A DNA stretch of 64,000 bases from Microcella pacifica (lineage in GTDB: Bacteria; Actinomycetota; Actinomycetes; Actinomycetales; Microbacteriaceae). Numbering within the stretch: the first letter of the stretch is position 1; every line of letters begins with the position of its first letter. Shown here piece after piece: positions 9,450 through 17,176 of this stretch. The notes beneath the pieces were generated by a model. It was not told the DNA's origin, searched no databases, and saw only the letters and a program-made list of their open reading frames with translations. Location: contig NZ_VIKT02000005.1 of assembly GCF_009371975.2 (NCBI RefSeq), positions 83,965 through 147,964 of the forward strand, in the 5' to 3' direction. Position numbers and translations under genes: made by a program.

Positions 9450-10858
9450 GGTCAAGTCCCTGGTAGTGGTGTAACGGCTGATCCTTCGCTTTATGCGCTG
9501 AGCGCGATGAAGGTATCGGCGACCACCTCGCTTTCGATGTCGGGCACCACGCGCATGCGGGAGCGGGCCAGAACCTCCAGTCCCAGGTAGCGGCGCCCCT
9601 CGGCCCACTCGTCGGTCTGCTCGGCCAGGACGCCGCCGACCAGGCGGATGATCGCGTCGCGGTTGGGGAAGATGCCGACGGAGTCGGTGCGGCGGCGGAT
9701 CTCGCGGTTGAGGCGCTCGTTGGGATTGTTCGACCAGATCTGTGACCAGACGTCTTTGGGGAAGTCGGTGAAGGCGAGGATGTCGGCCCTGGCGGTATCG
9801 AGGTGCTCGGCGACCGCGGGTAGCTTCTCGGTCACGTAGTCCAGGGTGCGATCGAACTGAGCGTGGACGTCTGAGGCGGTGGGTTGGTCATAGACGGAGT
9901 GCAGCATCGCTTTCACCGCCGGCCACATGCTCTTCGGGCTCACGCTCATCAGGTTCGCCGCGTAGTGGGTGCGGCAGCGTTGCCAGGTCGCACCGGGCAG
10001 GTTCGCCGCGATCGCGTCTTTCAGCCCGGCGTGAGCGTCACTGGTGACCAGCTGGACCCCGGTCAGGCCGCGGGCGACCAGGTCGGCGAAGAACGCATTC
10101 CACGCCGACCCGGTCTCAGCTGTCGCTGTCTGCACCCCCAGGACTTCGCGGCGGCCGTCGCCGTTGACGCCGGTGGCGATCAGCACGACCGTGTTCACCA
10201 CCCGGCCGCCCTCGCGAACCTTCATCGTGAGAGCGTCGGCTGCGACGAAGGTGAACGGGCCTGCCTCCAAAAGCGATCGGTGCCGGAACTGGTTCACGTG
10301 CTCGTCGAGCTCGGCCGCCATCCGGGAGACCTGCGACTTCGACAGGGCGTGAATGCCGAGCGTCTTCACGAGTTTGTCCATCCGACGAGTGGACACCCCG
10401 GCGAGGTAGCAGTCGGCGATCACGGTGATCAGAGCCGCCTCGGACCGTTTGCGGCGCTCCAGCAACCACTCGGGGAAGTAGGTGCCCGATCGTAGTTTCG
10501 GGATCGCGACATCGATCGTGCCAGCCCGAGTATCGAGGTCTCGGTGGCGGTAGCCGTTGCGGTGAGTGACACGGTCAAGGCTCGGCTGACCCCATTCGGC
10601 GCCGACCACGGCGTCGGCGTCGGCGGACAGGAGGGCGTTGATTATGGTTTGCAGCAGGTGTCGCATCAAATCGGGCGACGCGTCGCTGAGGGCTTCACCG
10701 AGCACCGTTGCAGGGTCGACAATGTGGGGAGCGGTCATCGTGTTGATGCCTTTCGAGTTGGGGTAAGAGACTTCTCGAAGGATCACACGGTGACCGCGTT
10801 CACGTCGTCACCGACGCGGTGGGCCACCGGGCGTTACACCACTATGCGGGACTCCACC
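9450..10858 (-). mobile_element. IS256-family insertion sequence, complete
   Basis: The element is 1409 bp. Terminal inverted repeats of 27 bp (9450-9476 and 10832-10858) match at 22 positions, starting GGT and ending TAGTGGTGTAACG. An 8-bp duplication flanks it, as expected for IS256-type transposition. It carries one intact transposase gene on the minus strand and lies inside a gatB remnant. It therefore landed after, or independently of, the gatB duplication. Confidence 0.93.
9491..10738 (-). CDS. IS256-family transposase
   Basis: This 415-residue DDE transposase of the mutator/IS256 type has the usual series: an N-terminal DNA-binding region, VAADALTMKVREGG, the TSDAHAGLKDAI block with the second Asp, the C-x2-H sequence QRCRTHY, and the conserved Glu in NPNERLNREIRRRT. 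The start is ATG at 10738 (MTAPHIVDPATVLG). An upstream in-frame start at 10786 would add 16 residues unlike the family. The gene looks functional. Confidence 0.93.
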   Translation of the reverse strand: MTAPHIVDPATVLGEALSDASPDLMRHLLQTIINALLSADADAVVGAEWGQPSLDRVTHRNGYRHRDLDTRAGTIDVAIPKLRSGTYFPEWLLERRKRSEAALITVIADCYLAGVSTRRMDKLVKTLGIHALSKSQVSRMAAELDEHVNQFRHRSLLEAGPFTFVAADALTMKVREGGRVVNTVVLIATGVNGDGRREVLGVQTATAETGSAWNAFFADLVARGLTGVQLVTSDAHAGLKDAIAANLPGATWQRCRTHYAANLMSVSPKSMWPAVKAMLHSVYDQPTASDVHAQFDRTLDYVTEKLPAVAEHLDTARADILAFTDFPKDVWSQIWSNNPNERLNREIRRRTDSVGIFPNRDAIIRLVGGVLAEQTDEWAEGRRYLGLEVLARSRMRVVPDIESEVVADTFIALSA

Positions 10859-11126
10859 GGCGCGGCAGGCGCTGGAGGGTGTCATCGAGGGGGAGGGCGC
10901 TCCCGCCGAGGTCATTGCGGCTCGCGGCCTGGAGGTCGTCTCGGACGACGGTGCTCTCATCGCCGCGGTCGATGCGGCGCTCGCCCAGCAGCCCGACGTG
11001 CTGGAGAAGATCCGCGACGGCAAGGTGCAGGCAGCCGGCGCCGTCATCGGTGCGGTGATGAAGTCGATGGGCGGCAAGGCCGATGCGGCTCGGGTGCGCG
11101 AATTCGTGCTGGAGCCCGAGCAGGTG
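10859..11126 (+). pseudogene. gatB 3'-end remnant, right part
   Basis: This continues the interrupted copy from [18 protein letters not shown] through [18 protein letters not shown] and then diverges before a stop codon, where intact gatB reads [13 protein letters not shown]. Similarity to 7719-7970 is about 90 percent by eye. Differences include VIAARGLEV in place of VVESRGLTV. It therefore looks like an allele from a relative, not a fresh tandem copy. No start codon is present. Confidence 0.9.
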
Positions 11127-11322
11127 GGAAAACTCCAGACCGCTTGCCCGGAGGGCGAGTCCGGAGCCTACCAATGCTGGATTCGGGACACTCTGAGCTT
11201 GGCATCGTCACTGGCGTCCGTAATGAGCAGAGTCCTGATCAAGACGATGCCAGGCCAAAGCAGTCCGACTCACCGAGGATCCGTGGACTACGAATGGATC
11301 GCGAACAGTCGAACGTACTCCT

Positions 11323-12525
11323 CTAGTGCGTCTGCGGGTAAAGGGTCCAATCTGAGGGATCGAAAACCGACCATTCGTGATCTGTCTTCGACCGTTCGAT
11401 AGCCCACCTCGTCCTCCACCAGGCGGCGATCTCATCCACTTCGAGTGTCTGCCAGTCCAATTCGGCGTCGTCCCCGCGAAGCCAAGCCAGGGAGTTGCTG
11501 GCTAGTTCAGATACGAACACTTGGCGGTGAACACCGTGGACTCGCATGCCATGTGAGTTTAGGCCAAGCGACGACATGGCTTTTTGGATCACTTCCCGAC
11601 GATTCCTGAAGCCACGACCCCATTTCTCGTGTCTTTGAGACTCTCCCAGCTCGGTGTCGGACATCGCGAAAGCGGCAAGTCGGTCATATATTGCTCCCGA
11701 GAGATGGAAGTCCCCGCTCCCCTTGGTGAATCCGACCGGCCGTAGGACCAGCGATCCGTCCATGCGCCTCACTCTGTTGTAGACCGAAGAGCGCCCAAGA
11801 GCAGAGGTGGTTGTGATCAGTGCGAGGTGAGCATCAGGATCTCGTTCGCTAATCAGTGTGGTTCGGTGGCCATACCGTTCTCGGAACGCATCGCTTAGAG
11901 TCCTCGACTGGAGAAGCGAAGCAAGTAGTTTCCCTCCGAGCAGGTGAGAGTAAGGAGGCACCGCTCCCAGGACGAAAGCGTCCATGACACTCGCTAGCTT
12001 TGTCATTCGTTGATCCCTGGACCAACCAATTTCCTTGTCTCGAACCCCTAGCGCGAACACGGGATCCGCCAGTCCGATTAGTCCAATGACTGCGTCTCCG
12101 TGTGCTTCATCAACAACCAGGGCCCTGATTCGACGACCGTAGCCCGACGAAACTGGAATCGTCCAATGGAGTGAGCACCACCTCCAGAGAAGAGCGTTCT
12201 CAGAGCGCCCGGTCGGAAGAATCTCCAATCGCGGCTTGATATCAGCCGGATTCAAGTCTGAACCCGCGCGTAGCCTCCTGGCGAAGCGAGTGTCTAGTTT
12301 GGCGAGTGCGCCATGAGCACGATCTCTTTGTGCTGCTACCGACTCTGCGTGGAGGTTGCGTACTGAGTCCTTGTCGGTGGAAACCGGCACGATCAGGCCA
12401 CGATCGGTCAGCTTGAAGCCTTGATCCCGAAGATGCTGAAACAACGCCGAACGAAGCTCGTTGGCAACTTTCTCTCGACCGGCGACTACATTCTGAGCTA
12501 TTGGGACGGCTTCCGCTGCATCCAT
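11323..12525 (-). CDS. DruA-like DUF4338 protein, putative defence effector
   Basis: The 400-residue protein resembles the DUF4338 family that includes DruA of the Druantia anti-phage system. The diagnostic block runs from about residue 130 to 225: [30 protein letters not shown], the hydrophobic [14 protein letters not shown], then [13 protein letters not shown] and AFRERYGH. The family has no settled biochemical activity. The start is ATG at 12525 behind a strong GAAGGAGGG. It is the last gene of a four-gene minus-strand cluster and its codon use is less GC-biased than its neighbours', suggesting transfer. The large helicase DruE common to Druantia systems is absent here. Confidence 0.72.
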   Translation of the reverse strand: MDAAEAVPIAQNVVAGREKVANELRSALFQHLRDQGFKLTDRGLIVPVSTDKDSVRNLHAESVAAQRDRAHGALAKLDTRFARRLRAGSDLNPADIKPRLEILPTGRSENALLWRWCSLHWTIPVSSGYGRRIRALVVDEAHGDAVIGLIGLADPVFALGVRDKEIGWSRDQRMTKLASVMDAFVLGAVPPYSHLLGGKLLASLLQSRTLSDAFRERYGHRTTLISERDPDAHLALITTTSALGRSSVYNRVRRMDGSLVLRPVGFTKGSGDFHLSGAIYDRLAAFAMSDTELGESQRHEKWGRGFRNRREVIQKAMSSLGLNSHGMRVHGVHRQVFVSELASNSLAWLRGDDAELDWQTLEVDEIAAWWRTRWAIERSKTDHEWSVFDPSDWTLYPQTH

Positions 12526-12620
12526 CGGCCCTCCTTCTCGTCCTAGTCGCTATGCGATCAAGCTACTGGCCACCTTGGGGACGTCTACGCCCGCAGCGCG
12601 GTCAACTGCAGGTTGCGACC

Positions 12621-13757
12621 TCACTGCACCTCCGTGAGCTGACCCACACTAGACAGAAGGCTCGAAATGTCCTGCAAGCTACCGAGATGTAGCAAGTATA
12701 TTTGGCCGACCCCGTGGGAGTAGCTCCTGCCGGCATACCGGGCAGGACCAAGAAGTTGAGCCTTCACATCCGACCGCATCTCGCAGAACAACGCGGTCGC
12801 CACGGTCTGCATCTTCGATCCGAATGGCAACACCGTCAGACGCTCGTGCCCGAAAGCATCCTGGTAGCATGACTCGAGACGTTGAAGTGTTTCTGCATAG
12901 TTCAAGGTTGACGTGACGTGGAAGTCCATCTCCGAGTTGCCTTCCACCGATGAGTGGATGTCCATCATCGCTGTCAGCCTCCACTCATCCTTCTTGCGCG
13001 GTGGTCGACCAGCGATGTAGGTGACCCGAGAGTGCGGAACATCAATATTGAACGCCGTGTCGATGTGGTCTAGTGCTGCTCTAGCGCGGTCCGCATTGAA
13101 ACCGCAGACGACTACCGCTCGGTCTGGAACATGCTCGATGTGCTGCCCCGGGTACTCAACGGAGGGACTCACTTCCTCAGCGTCGAAGTCGAGACCTAGA
13201 GTCGATTCGCCTGGCTTTCGTGAGGCCTCGATGAGGGCTCGCGCCTCGCGATGAGTGGGGGCGTATTCGCCTGCCTCGGCATACGCGATCGTCAAGATCA
13301 CCTGCAGCCGAGACGATCTCTGCAACTCGAACAGTGAGCGAAGGACGCGGAGGATGATGCGCCCAGATGCTCCGCTTATGTCGAGCAGGATTCTGACCAC
13401 ATCGTCCGCCGCACACGCCTCCGCGATCTCTTGCAGCTCGTTCCGAAGCTTCGGAGCGGCTATGCCGAACTCAACATGAATGACACGCTCTGAACACACT
13501 GACAGAGCTTCTTCAAGATCGTCGACCGTGCGGCGATTGTCTTCAATGTTGCTGGGGTAGTGAAGGAGCAACGTAGTTGCCACCCGAATGTGGCGCTGGG
13601 CAAGCCACTTAGGCACGGCCGCGGTGCGATCTTCGAAACCATTGACTGCGACACAAAGATCAAACTGCGGCAAGCCAGACTTCTCGACAGACTCGGCCGT
13701 AGCCAAGGGGGGCAGTTGGCCGATGACATCCGAGAGAGTGGTCTTATGAAAGCGCAT
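12621..13757 (-). CDS. Unrecognised Rossmann-like protein of putative defence cluster
   Basis: This 378-residue protein has no family I can name. It looks like two alpha/beta halves. The first carries FDLCVAVNGFEDRT near residue 32 and a VVRILLDISGASGRI strand-loop. The second begins with DRAVVVCGFNADRARAAL near residue 212. The repeated hydrophobic strand followed by GFxxxR suggests nucleotide or ligand binding, but that is inference. It overlaps the end of the upstream kinase-ATPase gene by 14 bp, which points to coupled translation and a shared function. Base composition is lower in GC than the chromosome core. Confidence 0.65.
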   Translation of the reverse strand: MRFHKTTLSDVIGQLPPLATAESVEKSGLPQFDLCVAVNGFEDRTAAVPKWLAQRHIRVATTLLLHYPSNIEDNRRTVDDLEEALSVCSERVIHVEFGIAAPKLRNELQEIAEACAADDVVRILLDISGASGRIILRVLRSLFELQRSSRLQVILTIAYAEAGEYAPTHREARALIEASRKPGESTLGLDFDAEEVSPSVEYPGQHIEHVPDRAVVVCGFNADRARAALDHIDTAFNIDVPHSRVTYIAGRPPRKKDEWRLTAMMDIHSSVEGNSEMDFHVTSTLNYAETLQRLESCYQDAFGHERLTVLPFGSKMQTVATALFCEMRSDVKAQLLGPARYAGRSYSHGVGQIYLLHLGSLQDISSLLSSVGQLTEVQ

Positions 13758-16251
13758 CGAAGTCGCCTTCCCACAGGCCGGTATCCGGCTTCTTTCTGCG
13801 CTGAGCTTCCTGGACAGCGAGCATCTCGACAGGGCTCTGCAGGAACCACTGGAACTGGCCGGGTGCGATCTTCACTGCGTCGTTCTTGCCAAGGCCGGCA
13901 CGAAACGCGGGCAGGTAGATCCGTCGAAAGTGCCAGCGCAACGACGTCACGTTGTCATGCCGACTTCGCCCAACGTCCATTTCAATGAACACTGCCCGCC
14001 TCAGCAGTTCCTGACTTAGTTCAAGCTCTTTTTCGCTAAGCTTTATGGTCGCATTCGAAGCGCTGTCGACTTCAATTCTGGGGACTTGAATCGGAACGAT
14101 CTTGCCATGCTCTTTGATTCCCTTCCCCTTTCGGTACGCATTGCCAACAAACTTGCCATATGCGTTCGCGATTTCATACATCGACTTCCCCAACGGACGG
14201 TGGTAGACGACCGCGTGAAGAAGCTGCCGGCTCGTCTCACGGACTGCCTTGTCTTGGAGCGAAGAGGAAACGGTTGCGACGGTGTAGGGGCCGCTCATCG
14301 CGAGCATGCGCCTGTATAGAAACAGAAGAGTCGAAACATCGCCGGAACACAATTGTGATATGACGTCGACTCCGAAGTAGGCAGCGTTCTGTGAGCCTGC
14401 CTTTGTGAGAGCCGTATTCATCTCCTCGGTCGACGGGGAATTGCCGAGTAGATCTGCCGCAGTGCCCTGCCATTGTGCGGCTCGCAGCCGATTATTGAGA
14501 AAGTCCAGAGCAAACTGGCGGTTCGGCACCGTCGACTCACGCTTGAGATACTCGGCGCCACAATCGATTTCAATACGTTCTCGTGCTGGGTCTGCGGTTA
14601 GCTTGTTCCAAGTCGCTATGGCGCCGTACTTCTCGCTGCTCACCTTGAAGATGTGGCTCGAGCGGCGTTCCCAGACAATAGGCGAGAGGATCAGCTGAAC
14701 TGCCTCCGTTATCCGATGTGTACTGAAGTCGTCGAGCAAGAACGCAATCGGGTGCGCGGAGAAGAACGGCAGAATCTTCTCGACCCGCGACGTTACGTCT
14801 GCGATAAGGGTTGCCGGTGCAATCGGCGCGGAAGTCGCGTTGTGCAGTCTCTGTTGCGATGCGAAAATCTCTTGCTCTACTCGTTCCCGCGCGGCGACCA
14901 AGGGTGAAGGGCTGAAGCGGACGGTGTGTTCGGACGGCAGGAACCGAACAACCATCTCGTGGATTTCTATCGCCTGGTCTTCTCCAAGTCCGAAGACTGA
15001 CTCTGAGTCATGCCGCGCGGCAATCGCAATGAGGGTATTCAGCAATTCGAGCACATGGAGGAGGTTGAAATAGTGGACGATCTCGCCTTCGTGGCCGAGC
15101 GTATCCTCCGGCGTCCGAAAGTGACTAAATCGCGTTTGCAAGTCAGAGGTGCACGACACGTAGACGCCACTGATTCTCAAGGTATCGAGTGGGACTGGTG
15201 CTTGTTCTTGGCTGGCGTGCGCGCGCAGCGACAGCCACCTGAAGACCATACTCTTTCCGCACCCGCGAGGTCCAGTCAGCAAGATGGGGTCAGCACTCGC
15301 AACTGCGTCGACCCATGTCGTACGCGCAAAGAGCGTTAGGAGCAGTTCATCGCTGCTAATTTGCTCCGCACTGATGTATTCGAATGGGTTGGAGAGTCGT
15401 TGCCCCCGGTTCGTTGGCATCTGGGCTGCGGACATCGCGTCAAGGATTGCGCGTCGGATAGCCTCCCCGCTTCGCAGAGCTCGGTTGGCATCGTCTTCGA
15501 CCATCATCTGGACAACGGGAAGCAGGGCGGCCAAGAAGCGCCTATCAGAAAGGCTGATGTCCCTTCGCCTTGCAACAATGTTGTGAAGACGAACTAAATG
15601 GCGTGCAACGTGGTCTACGTCGCTCACGCCTTTCGATGTTCGTTCGGCATGCTTGAGGCTTCCCGTATCCACAACCACGAGTTGGAATCGATCTTGGCCT
15701 GCCTGGCTGTATCCGGCTTCACCGGCTCGCGCCGGACGGAGCATCAGGTTTTTGGCATGCAGATCGTCGTGCGCCAGGTTGTTGCCCTCGAGTGCCTCCA
15801 GCGCGCTCGAGATTTGCCGTGCAAAGCTGACGATCGTACTTACAGATATCTGGCCGGCGTGCTCATTGCATAACTCGTCTAGTGTGATGGCATCATCGAC
15901 CCATTCCTCAATGGAGACGATGAATCGTCGATCGGTCCCAGAAGGAACCCACTCGCCAGCGTCGGCCCACCTCGTAAACAGTGGTGACGGAAGTCTGCCT
16001 CTTCGCGCGGCCTCGGCGAAGACCGACTTGTCGACGTAGTCCTCTACCAGAGTCAGCTTCGCGGCATATTCTTGGCCGTATTCGTCTTTGACCTTCCAGA
16101 CAACACCCTTGAAGCCGTGAGTGATGTACTCAACAGGGAGGTAGTCACGTCCGACGTGGAGTTTGCCGTCCTCAAATATTGCGGCCTTGCTGAGCAACTG
16201 GACAAGCTCGTCGTCGAGGTCGCCGATGCCTAGTTCACGAGGGGCACTCAT
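13744..16251 (-). CDS. Protein kinase-like domain fused to P-loop ATPase
   Basis: The 835-residue protein joins two modules. Residues 35-270 form a protein-kinase-like fold with the ATP-anchoring Lys (EYAAKLTL, K65), a catalytic loop HDDLHAKN (D163, N168) and DTG (D195) in place of DFG. Residues 290-600 form an AAA/ORC-CDC6-like ATPase with Walker A GPRGCGKS (327-334) and Walker B IAFLLDDF (502-509). A helical C-terminal region follows. The ATG at 16251 was chosen over GTG/ATG codons 6-7 codons upstream. A TATACA box lies 6 nt before it, and AGGA lies within that spacer. It probably senses or signals phage infection through phosphorylation, by analogy only. Confidence 0.8.
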   Translation of the reverse strand: MSAPRELGIGDLDDELVQLLSKAAIFEDGKLHVGRDYLPVEYITHGFKGVVWKVKDEYGQEYAAKLTLVEDYVDKSVFAEAARRGRLPSPLFTRWADAGEWVPSGTDRRFIVSIEEWVDDAITLDELCNEHAGQISVSTIVSFARQISSALEALEGNNLAHDDLHAKNLMLRPARAGEAGYSQAGQDRFQLVVVDTGSLKHAERTSKGVSDVDHVARHLVRLHNIVARRRDISLSDRRFLAALLPVVQMMVEDDANRALRSGEAIRRAILDAMSAAQMPTNRGQRLSNPFEYISAEQISSDELLLTLFARTTWVDAVASADPILLTGPRGCGKSMVFRWLSLRAHASQEQAPVPLDTLRISGVYVSCTSDLQTRFSHFRTPEDTLGHEGEIVHYFNLLHVLELLNTLIAIAARHDSESVFGLGEDQAIEIHEMVVRFLPSEHTVRFSPSPLVAARERVEQEIFASQQRLHNATSAPIAPATLIADVTSRVEKILPFFSAHPIAFLLDDFSTHRITEAVQLILSPIVWERRSSHIFKVSSEKYGAIATWNKLTADPARERIEIDCGAEYLKRESTVPNRQFALDFLNNRLRAAQWQGTAADLLGNSPSTEEMNTALTKAGSQNAAYFGVDVISQLCSGDVSTLLFLYRRMLAMSGPYTVATVSSSLQDKAVRETSRQLLHAVVYHRPLGKSMYEIANAYGKFVGNAYRKGKGIKEHGKIVPIQVPRIEVDSASNATIKLSEKELELSQELLRRAVFIEMDVGRSRHDNVTSLRWHFRRIYLPAFRAGLGKNDAVKIAPGQFQWFLQSPVEMLAVQEAQRRKKPDTGLWEGDFDALS

Positions 16252-16318
16252 TAGTCCTGTATACCGCATCACGGTAGGTGTCGCGTTTTGTGAAGGAACG
16301 AGACAGACCGCGCCTTGT

Positions 16319-16813
16319 CTAGCGCGGCTCAGCTCCTATGGTTCGCCAAGCGAACCTGGGCTCGAGTGCGAAGAGATCACCATTCCCGCTGCTCGCTCGA
16401 GTGACCATGAGTCCCTCCACAAGAGCAGCGAAACCATTTAGTTCCGCAAGCGCGCCCTCGAGACGCGTCAACTCTGTGCTCGTCGCGTGGGACTCGGAGA
16501 GCGCCTGTGCGGCGGCACTTCGGCGCCGAAGTACTTCTGACGCAAAGATCTCCAAAGCGGCGAAATCGAGGTGGTCCGGCTCGCGACGAAGGCCAAGCGA
16601 TCGCACCTCTGACGCCTGATGCTCCGCGAGCAGAGTGTCCCTACTCTGGCATCGATCGGTACGGGTGTCGACGATGAGGGTCTCGCCGCAGGAGCACTCG
16701 TATTCGATAACGCCTCGTGCTCGAGACCAGCCTTGCGGTTCGATCAACTGATGACGCGCCAAGGTTTGTGCGATCTCGCCATCAAGAAGTTCATTCATTT
16801 GGCTGTTGTCCAT
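16319..16813 (-). CDS. Small Cys/His-containing hypothetical protein
   Basis: A protein of about 164 residues if the ATG at 16813 is used; ATG at 16798 would remove five residues. The N-terminal part (YECSCGETL, then a Cys and a later His in LLAEHQASEV) resembles small C-x-C-G...H proteins common in actinophages. The C-terminal part is helical. Zinc binding is plausible but not shown. It is the first gene of the minus-strand cluster, 67 bp before the kinase-ATPase, and could be a regulator or a leftover of a mobile element. Confidence 0.5.
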   Translation of the reverse strand: MDNSQMNELLDGEIAQTLARHQLIEPQGWSRARGVIEYECSCGETLIVDTRTDRCQSRDTLLAEHQASEVRSLGLRREPDHLDFAALEIFASEVLRRRSAAAQALSESHATSTELTRLEGALAELNGFAALVEGLMVTRASSGNGDLFALEPRFAWRTIGAEPR

Positions 16814-17176
16814 CCATATTGATGTGATTCTGGTCGATGGCCAGACGCGCGGCGATTTCTGCGGGTAGGACACGCTGGCAGACTAGACGCCCAAGAAACA
16901 AGTCTTATGCTATCGGCTCTCGCTGGGCCCAGCAGTCACCCTTTTGGGGGACCAAAGGCAGGGTGATTCTCCTCTCCCCATGACCCGCTGGAGTTCTGTG
17001 TGCGTGGATTGGCCGATACGCGTCACGGAGAATTCCTCGAGAAGAATGAAGTGATCATTCCATTGCTGTATCAAGCCCGAAGCCCGAAGCCCGACGGGCA
17101 AGATCCAGTCCCTTGGGATATGCGCATTCCCGCGCGAGAAGCTCATTGTGTTGGCGGCTGCCTGCGGAGGCCGATC
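16814..17176. other. Intergenic region between the putative defence cluster and the helicase gene
   Basis: This is 363 bp with lower GC than its surroundings and no supported gene. It contains a short inverted repeat around CCCTTTTGGGGGACCAAAGG, but no T-tract and no tRNA. It probably carries the promoter of the cluster reading left. Confidence 0.4.

Noticed and set aside
11323..16813. A complete Druantia system
   Set aside because: No DruE helicase or other Druantia subunits are present; only a DUF4338-like gene is seen.
16910..17146. A 78-codon minus-strand frame in the intergenic DNA
   Set aside because: No start context, no recognisable composition and no homology cue.
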